From Iningainema tapete BLCC-T55 (GTDB lineage Bacteria > Cyanobacteriota > Cyanobacteriia > Cyanobacteriales > Nostocaceae), in contig NZ_JACXAE010000046.1 of the NCBI RefSeq assembly GCF_014698965.1, forward strand, positions 62,001 to 126,000: 64,000 nucleotides of DNA. The letters are read 5' to 3'. The notes beneath the pieces are model-generated. The model did not search any database and was not told the origin of the DNA. It worked only from the letters and a program-made list of their open reading frames with translations. A program made the translations under genes and the position numbers. How positions within the stretch are numbered: the stretch's first letter is position 1; every line of letters starts with the position of its first letter. This document shows, one piece after another, positions 8,965 through 17,627 of this stretch.

Positions 8965-9337
8965 GTTCACCTCATTTAATAAACAACAAAAAAGTAACTA
9001 GGTATATTACTCAAGCAATATCAGCTATCGATGCTATTTACATAGCGATCGCCTAGTACAGCTATTTACATATTTTAGACAGCAATCTAGTATACTGCAT
9101 CCAAATTTGGTATGTCAACGGCAAATCAAAATTCTAAGAGCTAAAAATCTCAGATTAAGTTTGACTAAATAGACATATTAGTATAGTGTATGTAGATTGT
9201 GTGCCAAAAATTTTCCCTCACTAACATTAACGTATAATTTAAAACTAAAGATTTAGTAAATGTACGGTTGTAGGAAGTTGGGAATTGTCCAATCTAAAAA
9301 AGATATTTAAAGGTGAAACATTATTGCTTTCTTTACT
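8965..9337. other. Divergent intergenic region
   Basis: An AT-rich 373-base region between the small basic gene (-) and the Nudix gene (+). It must hold promoters for both directions, and it contains one GCGATCGC site near 9046. I see no tRNA, hairpin or conserved RNA here. A 74-residue open frame at 9285-9509 is out of frame with the Nudix gene and is not taken as real. Confidence 0.5.
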
Positions 9338-9808
9338 GTGGCTGTCCAATCAACACGTAGCTTATGGCGCTTTGGACAAACTGTACTGGGTATTATTTTT
9401 CGTCATCCCGTCCCTGGCACAAGTATCATCCCGATTTTACCAGATGGTCGAATTGTGCTCATCCGGAGACGAGACAACGGTCGCTGGGCGTTACCTGGAG
9501 GGATGGTAGACTGGGGAGAAGACGTCGAGAATACAGTTCGGCGCGAATTAATTGAAGAAACAGGACTAGATTTGGTCAAAATCCAGCGTCTAGTTGGTGT
9601 TTACTCTGCACCAGATCGCGATCCCAGAATCCATTCGATTTGTATTGTGGTAGAAGCACAAGTGCAGGGAACGATGGAGGTTCAGGATACAATGGAAGTA
9701 ATGGAAATCCAGGCTTTTCCTCTCAACTGTCTACCTCAAGAGCAGATGGCTCATGACCATAATCGGCAGTTGGAAGATTACTTAAAGGGTTTGACAACAC
9801 TAGCGTAA
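9338..9808 (+). CDS. Nudix hydrolase
   Basis: A 156-residue Nudix-fold pyrophosphohydrolase. The Nudix box is complete: GGMVDWGEDVENTV followed by RRELIEETGLD (G-x5-E-x7-RE-x2-EE-x-G). The preceding RRRDNGRWALPGG is also typical. Likely substrates are nucleoside diphosphates linked to another group; the exact one is not deducible (mutT-like or ADP-ribose-like). The start is GTG at 9338, giving MAVQSTRSLWRFGQTVLG; no obvious Shine-Dalgarno is present. The C-terminal part has a short internal repeat (GTMEVQDTMEV). Confidence 0.88.
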   Translation: MAVQSTRSLWRFGQTVLGIIFRHPVPGTSIIPILPDGRIVLIRRRDNGRWALPGGMVDWGEDVENTVRRELIEETGLDLVKIQRLVGVYSAPDRDPRIHSICIVVEAQVQGTMEVQDTMEVMEIQAFPLNCLPQEQMAHDHNRQLEDYLKGLTTLA

Positions 9809-9817
9809 GATGATTTT

Positions 9818-9868
9818 GGGAATGGGAAATGGTTAATTGCTAATTGTTAATTGTTAAAAACCATTCCC
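9818..9868. repeat. Short tandem heptanucleotide-type repeat in a hairpin
   Basis: The stretch contains repeated TTAATTG/TTGTTAA units flanked by GGGAATGG (9818-9825) and CCATTCCC (9861-9868), which are inverse. It resembles the short tandemly repeated sequences (STRR) known from Nostoc-type genomes. Related runs occur near 14200, 25124 and 43484. Confidence 0.6.
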
Positions 9869-9913
9869 CATTTTCCAATTTAAAATCTGCTACAGTTAAC
9901 TTTATAAATTCAA

Positions 9914-10720
9914 ATGGATGCGCTATTCCGTAATCGGATAAAGCTATCACAGGGGCAATTATTTTGGAGTGAAGTTGGAGAAGGCACACCAGTAGTTTTC
10001 TTGCATGGTGCTTGGGGTGATAGCAGTCAATGGGTATCGATCATGGACTTGCTTGCCTCAGACTTTCATTGCTTTGCACCAGATTTATTTGGGTATGGCG
10101 AGTCAGAAAAACCTGACATTCACTACTCAATTGATTTGCAAATGGAAAGTATAGCTGAGTTTCTTGCCCTGTTGAAGCTAGAGAAAGTTTTTATTGTCGG
10201 ACATTCATTAGGCGGTTGGATTGCCGCCAGCTATGCTTTAAAGTATCCAAGAAAAACTCATGGTGTAGTATTAATAGCGCCAGAAGGTGTAGAAATTGAA
10301 GGAAAAGACAAGCACAGACAGAAAATGCAGCTTTTGCTGAAAATTTCACCCCTCGTATTTAAAATACTGCGCCGACTCCGCCCAATCACTAAAATCCTCA
10401 AATTAGACGCCAAAATTGAACAAAATTGGCAATTTCGCAGGTTAATGCTGCAACATCCTGTAGGTTGCCAACTACTATTTCAACGCCAACAGCCAGAAAT
10501 AGAAGCAGAGTTACTGCACAAAGAGTTGTACTCCATAAAAGTTCCGGTTCTTATTCTACAAGGTGGACTAGATACACCAGAAGCTATAGCTATGAGTCAA
10601 GCTTACGCTCAAAATATTCCCCATGCGTCACTCAAAACGATCGCTCATGCAAAAGGTGACTTACCAGAATCTTGTGCTGCACTTGTCGCTGACGATATTC
10701 GGGACTTTATCAAGATTTAG
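9914..10720 (+). CDS. Alpha/beta hydrolase
   Basis: A 268-residue alpha/beta-hydrolase-fold protein. The oxyanion motif HGAWGD lies at about residues 32-37, the nucleophile elbow GHSLGG gives Ser at about 98, the acid region is LQGGLDTPEA and the catalytic His is in IAHAKGDLPE near the C-terminus. There is no signal peptide, so it is cytoplasmic. The substrate (ester, epoxide or C-C bond) cannot be inferred. It is preceded by a repeat and followed by convergent broken genes. Confidence 0.87.
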   Translation: MDALFRNRIKLSQGQLFWSEVGEGTPVVFLHGAWGDSSQWVSIMDLLASDFHCFAPDLFGYGESEKPDIHYSIDLQMESIAEFLALLKLEKVFIVGHSLGGWIAASYALKYPRKTHGVVLIAPEGVEIEGKDKHRQKMQLLLKISPLVFKILRRLRPITKILKLDAKIEQNWQFRRLMLQHPVGCQLLFQRQQPEIEAELLHKELYSIKVPVLILQGGLDTPEAIAMSQAYAQNIPHASLKTIAHAKGDLPESCAALVADDIRDFIKI

Positions 10721-10762
10721 GAGTCAGGAGATAGGAATAGGAGTCGTAACTATTTCTCGTAT

Positions 10763-11062
10763 TTATATTCCATCACACAGAGTGCGATCGCGCGGTTCTA
10801 GCTTTTGGTTAGTATTTGTATAATCGCGCACCCAATCGCAACTCTTTTTCAGTAGAACATTAAGTTCCGAGGTTAATTTTAAGTCTTTGAGGTTCCAAAG
10901 TTTTACTGCCCCATCAACACTAGTTGAAGCAAGGCTATTACCATCAGGACTGAAACTGACTAACATTACCCGATCTTTATGCTCTTCTAGTGTAGTAAGT
11001 AATTGACCATCGCGATTCCAGAACTTAATAGTTGCATCTGAACTACCAGTGACTGTGATTGG
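10763..11062 (-). pseudogene. C-terminal fragment of a WD40-repeat protein
   Basis: The minus-strand frame encodes about two WD40 blades (TGSSDATIKFWNRDGQLL and FSPDGNSLASTSVDGAVKLW) followed by the tail SELNVLLKKSCDWVRDY..DRTLCDGI, the common C-terminus of long cyanobacterial WD40 proteins of several hundred residues or more. Homology starts at about 11062. Upstream of that point the sequence changes to a divergent, unrelated gene remnant, so the 5' part has been lost. There is no credible start codon within the homologous part. Confidence 0.75.
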
Positions 11063-11099
11063 AATTATCGTGGGCGTAACCAACCATGAAATTAGATGC

Positions 11100-11478
11100 A
11101 TGGTTGGATTAGAGCCGGAGACAAAGCCATGCCCTCTAGTTGCTCAAGAAGGTACTCCTTTATCTCCAACACTTGGAGCTTCTCCCAATCCTGCTATCAG
11201 TTTCATTACTCTTCCTGATGCTACTTGGTATGAGGGGCAGATTATCAATGGCAAGCCCAATGGTTTAGGAGTGGCGGCTTAACCCCAACGGCGATTACTA
11301 TCAAGGAGAGTTTATTGATGGTAAAAAGCACGGCAAAGGTTTATGTATCTATGCCACTGGTTATCGCTACAAAGGAGAGTATCGCAATAATCAACCCAAC
11401 GGTAGAGGCGTAATGCTTTTTCCTAATGGTATGCGTCAAGAAGGAATTTGGGTAAATGGAGCTTGGATTGGTAGCTAA
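11100..11478 (+). pseudogene. MORN-repeat protein, frameshifted remnant
   Basis: From ATG 11100 the frame carries a Pro/Thr-rich segment and then a MORN unit (ATWYEGQIINGKPNGLG) before a stop at 11280-11282. The +1 frame continues directly with MORN units (NPNGDYYQGEFIDGKKHGKG, YKGEYRNNQPNGRG, QEGIWVNGAW) to a stop at 11478. Joining the frames near 11272-11281 restores a regular repeat spacing, so a one-base insertion or two-base deletion has broken the gene. Its 5' end abuts the WD40 fragment, suggesting both were cut by one rearrangement. Confidence 0.7.
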
Positions 11479-11482
11479 TTGC

Positions 11483-12328
11483 TCAGTGAAGAGTTAGCGA
11501 TCGCATTCCCAAAAATATTAAATTAGGCTCCACAATCAAACTGTTTGCAATCTTAGGAAACTGGGATTGCAAATAGTTTATCAGTAAAGTGCGATCGCCT
11601 CCAGTAATCGCAACATTACTCTCAGGAAAATCCTGCCACCACGCTGCAACAAAATCTTTAATTCCCGCAAGCAAAGTATAAATCACCCCACTTTGCATCG
11701 CCTCTTGAGTATTCACAGCATATCGCCGAGGAAGCTGCTCAGGTAAATCAACAGAAGGTAATTGCCCAGTTTTTCCTGCCAAAGTAGCAAATTGCAAACC
11801 CAATCCCGGTAAAATCGCTCCTCCAACCAAATTATCGTTACAATCAGCACCTGTAAAAGTAAGTGCTGTTCCCGCATCAATCACCAACATCGGAAAACCC
11901 CAAACCTGCCCAGCACCCCACAAAGCTAAAGCTCTGTCAATACCCAAAGTCGGATATAAACCCGACAAAGGCACATTATTTAAAGTAGCAATACGCACAT
12001 TTAAATAACTTTGCCACACAGCAGTTTCACTAGGAACCACCGAAGCCAAAACGAGAGGTAGGGGGGATATTAGGCTTTGTAGATTTTCATCCCAATTTTC
12101 CTTATAGTTGTCACACATCTCTACCCCCCAACCCCCCTTAGGAAGGGGGGCAGGAAAGGATCTTGTGTAGTTAATAACTGATCGCAAATCCTCAACAGTT
12201 CGACACCCAGCCAATTGCCGCACAACATCAGCAGAAAGATAACTCGTATCCCAAGCACAACATAACCCTTCCCCAACAAACAAACCCCAATGCAGCCGAG
12301 AATTCCCAATCATCAACCCCAACCACAT
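11483..12328 (-). CDS. coaX: Type III pantothenate kinase with an in-frame repeat insertion
   Basis: A 281-residue CoaX, which phosphorylates pantothenate in coenzyme A synthesis. The start is taken at ATG 12328 ([15 protein letters not shown]); an extension to 12364 adds twelve unlikely residues. Family motifs are [54 protein letters not shown] and ITGGDR. In the usual N-terminal DxGNT phosphate-binding motif, Met occupies the Asp position. About residues 55-77 ([18 protein letters not shown]) are encoded by a palindromic repeat element and would be an extra loop. It ends four bases from the convergent MORN remnant. Confidence 0.9.
   Translation of the reverse strand: MWLGLMIGNSRLHWGLFVGEGLCCAWDTSYLSADVVRQLAGCRTVEDLRSVINYTRSFPAPLPKGGWGVEMCDNYKENWDENLQSLISPLPLVLASVVPSETAVWQSYLNVRIATLNNVPLSGLYPTLGIDRALALWGAGQVWGFPMLVIDAGTALTFTGADCNDNLVGGAILPGLGLQFATLAGKTGQLPSVDLPEQLPRRYAVNTQEAMQSGVIYTLLAGIKDFVAAWWQDFPESNVAITGGDRTLLINYLQSQFPKIANSLIVEPNLIFLGMRSLTLH
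12102..12171. repeat. CCCCCCAACCCCCC-type palindromic element inside coaX
   Basis: The core has inverted C-rich and G-rich arms (TACCCCCCAACCCCCCTTA and AGGAAGGGGGGC) and ends in ATCTTGTGTAG. The same core occurs in the intergenic elements at 28355-28457 and 38289-38393. Here it lies in frame within coaX and contains no stop codon in the coding direction. Confidence 0.8.
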
Positions 12329-12467
12329 CTCCTCTCTGTGTTCTCTGCGCCTCTGCGGTTCCATTTAATCCTCTTAAACCCAACTATAAGTTTTTTAACA
12401 AAAATTTACAAACAAAACGTGCCACAATAACAATAGGGGAAAAAATACTCAGATAAGGAGGGGAGTC

Positions 12468-14189
12468 ATGGTAGCGCTCACCGAAAAAACCAAAAAAAGA
12501 CTTACCATACAAACTGCCGACATTGCCGCAGAAACAACAACCATTCGCTCACTCGACTGGGATCGCGATCGCTTTGACATCGAATTCGGTTTACAAAACG
12601 GTACAACATACAACTCATTTCTCATTCGTGGTGAGCAGACAGCACTAGTAGATACCTCCCACGAAAAGTTCCGCCAACTATACCTAGACACCCTTACCAA
12701 TCTCATCAACCCAGAAGAAATAGACTACTTAATTATCAGCCACACAGAACCAGACCACAGCGGTTTAGTTAAAGATATCCTACAACTTGCACCAGAAATC
12801 ACCGTTGTCGGCTCTAAGGTGGCAATTCAGTTTTTAGAGAACATGGTGCATCAGCCATTTAAACGTAAAATTGTTAAAAATGGCGATCGCCTAGACTTGG
12901 GAAAAGGACACGAACTAGAATTCGTGATTGCTCCCAATTTACACTGGCCCGATACCATGTTCAGCTTCGACCACAAAACTCAAACTCTCTTCACCTGTGA
13001 CGCATTCGGGTTACACTATTGCTCGGATAGCACCTTTGACGAAGACCTCAAAGCGATCGAAGCAGACTTTGAATTTTACTACGAATGCTTAATGGCTCCC
13101 AATGCCAAGTCAGTACTTTCTGCCCTCAAGCGCATGGCAGAATTAGAAAAAATCGACATGATAGCCACCGGTCATGGACCATTATTATACCACAATGTGG
13201 AAGAATTGACCGCACGCTATCGGACTTGGAGCCAAACACAAGCGAAAGCAGAAACCACAGTAGGGATATTTTACGTTTCCGATTACGGTTACAGCAATCG
13301 TTTGGCACAGGCAATTGCTAGCGGTATTACCAAAACAGGCGTGGCGGTAGAAATGGCAGACTTGCGTTTTGCCGTAGATTTACAAGAATTGCGGGAACTT
13401 GTCGGTCGCTGTAATGGTATAGTAATAGGGATGTACCCAGCTAATGGTGTAGGTGCGCAAGCGGCGATCGACACAGTATTAGGATCTGCCAAAGAAAAGC
13501 AAGCAATAGGGATATTTGAATCAGGTGGTGAAAATGACGAACCAGTTGATCCACTACTGAATAAATTCCGGAGTTTAGGTTTAACACCAGCCTTTGCACC
13601 AATCAAGATTAAAGAAACACCAGGAGAAAACATCTTTAAGCAGTGTGAAGAAGCAGGTACAGACTTAGCGCAATGGGTAACACGCGATCGCAGCATCAAA
13701 CAAATGAAATCTCTTGGTGCTGACTTAGACAAAGCACTGGGAAGAATCAGCGGGGGATTATACATTATAACAGCCAAAAAAGGTGATGTATCCAGCGCGA
13801 TGTTAGCATCTTGGGTAAGTCAAGCCAGCTTCAAACCCTTGGGAGTATCAATTGCCGTAGCAAAAGATAGAGCAATTGAATCACTAATGCAAGTAGGCGA
13901 TCGTTTTGTCCTCAACGTGTTAGAAGAAGGGAAATACCAAAACTTAATGAAACACTTCCTCAAACGTTTCGCCCCAGGTGCGGATCGATTTGAAGGAGTG
14001 AGAACCCAGCCTGCAGAAAATGGTGCGCCCATCCTCGCCGATGCTTTAGCATACATAGAGTGTGAAGTTGCAAGTAGAATGGATGCTGGGGATCACTGGA
14101 TTGTTTTCAGCACAGTCTATGCTGGAAAAGTTTCTAAGCCAGATGCCCTCACCGCAGTACACCATCGTAAAGTTGGTAACCACTATTAA
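12468..14189 (+). CDS. flv3: Flavodiiron protein, Flv3 type (canonical diiron ligands)
   Basis: A 573-residue class C flavodiiron protein: metallo-beta-lactamase-like diiron domain (about 30-270), flavodoxin domain (about 265-405) and C-terminal NAD(P)H:flavin reductase domain (about 425-573). All expected diiron ligands are visible: HTEPDH at 92-97, His in PNLHWPD, Asp in TCDAFGLH and His in ATGHGPL. The partner Flv1-type gene follows 92 bases downstream. In cyanobacteria Flv1/Flv3 reduce O2 to water using photosynthetic electrons. The adjacency in the order flv3-flv1 resembles the heterocyst-specific flv3B-flv1B pair of Anabaena (inference). A strong Shine-Dalgarno (AAGGAGGGGAG) precedes ATG 12468. 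Confidence 0.92.
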   Translation: MVALTEKTKKRLTIQTADIAAETTTIRSLDWDRDRFDIEFGLQNGTTYNSFLIRGEQTALVDTSHEKFRQLYLDTLTNLINPEEIDYLIISHTEPDHSGLVKDILQLAPEITVVGSKVAIQFLENMVHQPFKRKIVKNGDRLDLGKGHELEFVIAPNLHWPDTMFSFDHKTQTLFTCDAFGLHYCSDSTFDEDLKAIEADFEFYYECLMAPNAKSVLSALKRMAELEKIDMIATGHGPLLYHNVEELTARYRTWSQTQAKAETTVGIFYVSDYGYSNRLAQAIASGITKTGVAVEMADLRFAVDLQELRELVGRCNGIVIGMYPANGVGAQAAIDTVLGSAKEKQAIGIFESGGENDEPVDPLLNKFRSLGLTPAFAPIKIKETPGENIFKQCEEAGTDLAQWVTRDRSIKQMKSLGADLDKALGRISGGLYIITAKKGDVSSAMLASWVSQASFKPLGVSIAVAKDRAIESLMQVGDRFVLNVLEEGKYQNLMKHFLKRFAPGADRFEGVRTQPAENGAPILADALAYIECEVASRMDAGDHWIVFSTVYAGKVSKPDALTAVHHRKVGNHY

Positions 14190-14281
14190 GATAGAGAATT
14201 GCTAATGGCTAATTGTTAATTGTTAATTGTTTTCAGCCATTAGCTATTAACCATTAACCATTAACCAGTCTTCCATTAACC
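14190..14281. repeat. Short tandem repeats between flv3 and flv1
   Basis: The spacer holds TTAATTG repeats (near 14210-14231) and ATTAACC repeats (near 14247-14281), which are roughly inverse to each other and could form a long imperfect hairpin between the two flavodiiron genes. It could alter the expression ratio of the two partners, but no function is shown. Confidence 0.6.
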
Positions 14282-15994
14282 ATGTCATCCACAAAACCCC
14301 GCGACGTTCAGGTACTCCCCATTGGTACTGATACAACAGTACTACGTTCTCGCAGTTGGACGCGGCTTAGGTTTGAAATCGAGTATGCTCTTGCCAAGGG
14401 TACAACTGCTAACTGTTATATAATTCAGGGAGATAAAACTGCCCTGATCGATCCTCCAGGGGAAACGTTTACAGAAATTTATCTGGCAGCATTGCAGCAA
14501 CGGTTTGATATCAAAGCGATTGATTACGTGATTCTTGGGCACGTCAATCCTAACCGGGCAGCAACTCTCAAGGCTTTGTTAGAAATTGCGCCCCAAATCA
14601 CTTTTGTTTGTTCTAATCCAGGGGCGATTAATTTGCGTGGCGCACTGGAAAACCCAGATTTACCAATTCTCGTGATGCGGGGAGAGGAAAATCTTGATTT
14701 AGGTAAGGGTCATAATTTACAATTTGTTCCGACGCCTAATCCTCGTTATCCAGATCTACTTTGTACCTACGATCCACAAACGGAAATTCTCTACACAGAT
14801 AAGCTGTTTGGAGCGCATATCTGTGGAGATCAAGTTTTTGATGAAGGTTGGGAAATATTTAGCGAAGACAGACGCTATTATTATGATTGCTTGATGGCTC
14901 CCCATGCACGTCAAGTGGAAACGGCGCTAGAAAAGCTTTCGGATCTGGCGGTGAGAATGTATGCTACTGGACATGGACCTTTGGTAAGGTATGGGTTAAT
15001 TGAACTGACAAAAGCTTACTATCAATGGAGTCAGCAGCAAACTTCTCAAGATACGACAGTGGCGCTGATTTATGCTTCGGCGTATGGAAATACGGCAACT
15101 TTAGCAGGAGCGATCGCTCGTGGTATCACTAAAGCAGGTGTTGCGGTAGAATCAATTAACTGTGAGGTAGCAGATCCTGAAGAAATTCGTGCTGCGGTAG
15201 AGAAAGCAGCAGGGTTTGTGATAGGTTCTCCTACTTTGGGTGGGCATGCACCCACTCCAGTGCAAACAGCTTTAGGTATTGTTCTTTCTACTGCTGCTAA
15301 CACCAAACTCGCTGGTGTGTTTGGTTCGTTTGGTTGGAGTGGCGAAGCGGTGGATTTGATTGAAGGGAAGTTGAAGGATGCTGGGTATAAGTTTGGTTTT
15401 GATTCGATTCGTGTGAAGTTTAAACCGAACGATGCTACTTTGCAAATGTGTGAAGAAGCGGGAACAGACTTTGCTCAAGCGCTGAAAAAAGCGAAGAAAG
15501 TACGTGCGCCTCTACAACCTGCAACTAGTGTAGAACAAGCTGTGGGTAGAGTTGTTGGTTCGCTGTGTGTTGTGACAGCAAAGCAAGACGATATATCTAG
15601 TGCGATGTTGGCTTCTTGGGTTTCTCAGGCAAGTTTTAATCCTCCTGGTTTAACTATTGCTGTTGCGAAGGATCGCGCTCTGGAATCGTTGATGCATTCG
15701 GAGAATAAGTTTGTTCTCAACATTCTCCAGGAAGGTAATCATTTGGGTTTGATGAAGCACTTCCTCAAACCTTTTGCACCAGGGCAAGATAGATTTACCG
15801 AAGTTGCTGCGGAAACAGCCGATAACGGTTCTCCTATACTTAATGATGCTTTAGCTTACCTGGAGTGTACCGTAAAATCACGGATGGAAAGCGGCGACCA
15901 TTGGTTGGTTTATGCCACGGTGGATAATGGCAAAGTTCTCAATCAGGATGGTGTAACTGCTGTGCATCATCGCAAGTCAGGCAATCATTATTAG
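14282..15994 (+). CDS. flv1: Flavodiiron protein, Flv1 type (diiron ligands lost)
   Basis: A 570-residue class C flavodiiron protein with the same three domains as flv3. The ligand positions differ: HVNPNR instead of HTEPDH, PNPRYPD instead of PNLHWPD, and TDKLFGAH instead of TCDAFGLH; only the ATGHGPL His remains. That pattern is characteristic of Flv1-type subunits, which work as heterodimers with Flv3. The flavodoxin part keeps IYASAYGNTATLA and SPTLGGHAPTP, and the reductase part keeps SSAMLASWVSQASF. ATG 14282 is the start. Paired with the upstream gene, it likely forms the O2-reducing Flv1/3 complex. Confidence 0.92.
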   Translation: MSSTKPRDVQVLPIGTDTTVLRSRSWTRLRFEIEYALAKGTTANCYIIQGDKTALIDPPGETFTEIYLAALQQRFDIKAIDYVILGHVNPNRAATLKALLEIAPQITFVCSNPGAINLRGALENPDLPILVMRGEENLDLGKGHNLQFVPTPNPRYPDLLCTYDPQTEILYTDKLFGAHICGDQVFDEGWEIFSEDRRYYYDCLMAPHARQVETALEKLSDLAVRMYATGHGPLVRYGLIELTKAYYQWSQQQTSQDTTVALIYASAYGNTATLAGAIARGITKAGVAVESINCEVADPEEIRAAVEKAAGFVIGSPTLGGHAPTPVQTALGIVLSTAANTKLAGVFGSFGWSGEAVDLIEGKLKDAGYKFGFDSIRVKFKPNDATLQMCEEAGTDFAQALKKAKKVRAPLQPATSVEQAVGRVVGSLCVVTAKQDDISSAMLASWVSQASFNPPGLTIAVAKDRALESLMHSENKFVLNILQEGNHLGLMKHFLKPFAPGQDRFTEVAAETADNGSPILNDALAYLECTVKSRMESGDHWLVYATVDNGKVLNQDGVTAVHHRKSGNHY

Positions 15995-16111
15995 TAGAGG
16001 TGGAGGGCTTTACGCCCCTACTGGAGAAAATTTAAACGGGGAACAAGGTAAGATAATTATCATCTTTATGAATATCGAACTTTGTTCATCATGGCGCAGC
16101 AAAACTAAATT

Positions 16112-16972
16112 ATGTCAGTGATTAAATATACGAGAAAGCAAGCTTATGTTACCACTTCCCAAATAGCGATCGCCTTAGTCTGTCTTTATTCACCTTTGTT
16201 AGTAATAAATGCTACTTGGGCAAAGGTGACTGAGACACAAATTAGCTCTCAGGTTCAGCAGTTTAAGAACCCCCAACAGCGTTCTAGTGCGATAGATTAT
16301 TTGGCAAGTGTGGGTAAACCTGCAGTGCCTGCCTTAATTACAGCTTTGCAGGATAGCGATGCCCAAGTGCGTTCTAGCGCAGCTATAACTCTTGGTAAAA
16401 TTGGATCGGTGGCAAGTGAGGCTGTACCAGCGTTAATGCGGTTGGCAGATGATAAAGATGCTACAGTAGGTTCGCAGGCATTTCAAGCGATCGCGAAGAT
16501 AGACAAGAAAGCCTTTGTTCCTCTACTTGTAGAAGGGTTGAATAGTGACAAGTCATGGCAACGCTATAGCGCTGCCCATGCTTTACGCGCTATGGGAAAA
16601 AATGCTGCACCTGCTGTACCTGCATTGATTCAAAAGTTAGAGGATGAAGATGTTTGGCTGCGCGTGAATGTTGCCACGGCTTTAGGTAGAATAGGTGTTG
16701 CATCTAAACCTGCTGTACCTCGGTTAGTTAACCTTTTGCAAGATAAAGATGTAACTGTTCGTCACAGTGCAGCTTATGCTTTGGGTGAGATTGCTTTGAG
16801 TTTGCAAGAGAATATTAGTCAGTTACCGACAAAAGAATTGGATATTCTTGTCACAAATTTGGAAAAAGCAATGAAAGTGGTACAAAACCCTTCACTAAAA
16901 TTCCGGGAATACGCAATTACTTCTGTTAGCGATCCTCTGGCTATGTTGAAGAAGGAAAGATTGAGCAGATAA
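16112..16972 (+). CDS. HEAT-repeat protein with N-terminal signal/anchor
   Basis: A 286-residue protein. Residues about 15-37 are hydrophobic (IAIALVCLYSPLLVINATWA) and look like a signal peptide or anchor, so the repeats are probably periplasmic. From about residue 55 there are five or six HEAT/armadillo-like units with the regular pattern AVPALI..L.D.D..VRSSAA.ALG.IG. Such repeats bind proteins and are also found in phycobilin lyases, but the signal peptide argues against a lyase. No partner is evident; it ends 15 bases before the convergent padR gene. Confidence 0.85.
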   Translation: MSVIKYTRKQAYVTTSQIAIALVCLYSPLLVINATWAKVTETQISSQVQQFKNPQQRSSAIDYLASVGKPAVPALITALQDSDAQVRSSAAITLGKIGSVASEAVPALMRLADDKDATVGSQAFQAIAKIDKKAFVPLLVEGLNSDKSWQRYSAAHALRAMGKNAAPAVPALIQKLEDEDVWLRVNVATALGRIGVASKPAVPRLVNLLQDKDVTVRHSAAYALGEIALSLQENISQLPTKELDILVTNLEKAMKVVQNPSLKFREYAITSVSDPLAMLKKERLSR

Positions 16973-16987
16973 AGTTAGTGAGTTGAC

Positions 16988-17554
16988 TTAGTTGGAAAGC
17001 ATTTTGAAAATTTCACGCTTGACTTGAATGAGAAGCTCACGCACTTGATTTGCTTGCTCTGGGTTACCACTTCGAGCAATGAGTGTGACAGCGGTAGTTA
17101 AATCTGTTAATGCATTCCGTAACTCGATAAGTTCAGAGGATTTATCTGTGTTGCCGGGATTGTCTACAGGGTTTTTGTGTTGGTGGCGATCGCTTAATAA
17201 TTGCCTGCCACTATCTGTTATAGTGTAAACTCGCTTACCTTCGATTTGCTCACTAGTAAGATAGCCTCCTTCTTCTAATAACTGGAGTGTAGGATACACC
17301 GAGCCTGGGCTAAGGCGACGAAAACCGCCATCACGAGTTTCTAATTCTTTGATTAGCTCATACCCGTGCCGAGGGCATTCAGATAGTAACCCCAGCAGAA
17401 TAAATTTGATGTCACCCCGACGTGTACGAGGTTCTTCTCCCCTTCCTCTACCAAATCTTCCTCGCTCAAACCTCTCACTAGGAAAGAATTGATTGTCAAA
17501 ATTTGCTCCCTCCCATGCTGGTGGATGGGAGTGGTGATGAAATTGCTTAAACAT
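16988..17554 (-). CDS. PadR-family transcriptional regulator
   Basis: A 188-residue PadR regulator. A His- and Arg/Gly-rich N-terminus (about 1-45) precedes the winged helix: IKFILLGLLSECPRHGYELIKEL, then SPGSVYPTLQLLEEGGYLTSE and KRVYTITDSGRQLL. The C-terminal helix (about 140-185) should mediate dimerisation. ATG 17554 has GGAG six bases upstream. Two palindromic CGATATATCG sites lie 35-75 bases upstream of the start and are good candidates for autoregulation. The target genes are unknown; no transporter gene is divergent. Confidence 0.9.
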   Translation of the reverse strand: MFKQFHHHSHPPAWEGANFDNQFFPSERFERGRFGRGRGEEPRTRRGDIKFILLGLLSECPRHGYELIKELETRDGGFRRLSPGSVYPTLQLLEEGGYLTSEQIEGKRVYTITDSGRQLLSDRHQHKNPVDNPGNTDKSSELIELRNALTDLTTAVTLIARSGNPEQANQVRELLIQVKREIFKMLSN

Positions 17555-17583
17555 GTTAGCTCCGAATGATTTTAGTTTTCGGA

Positions 17584-17627
17584 CATATCGCGATATATCG
17601 TTATTTTTAATATAACGCGATATATCG
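17584..17627. promoter_or_regulatory. Twin palindromic operator upstream of padR
   Basis: Two copies of CGCGATATATCG (17589-17600 and 17616-17627), each containing the palindrome CGATATATCG, are separated by an AT-rich 15-base spacer, with a further CATATCG next to the first. Centre spacing is 27 bases. Their position just upstream of padR suggests binding of PadR to its own promoter. Confidence 0.6.
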
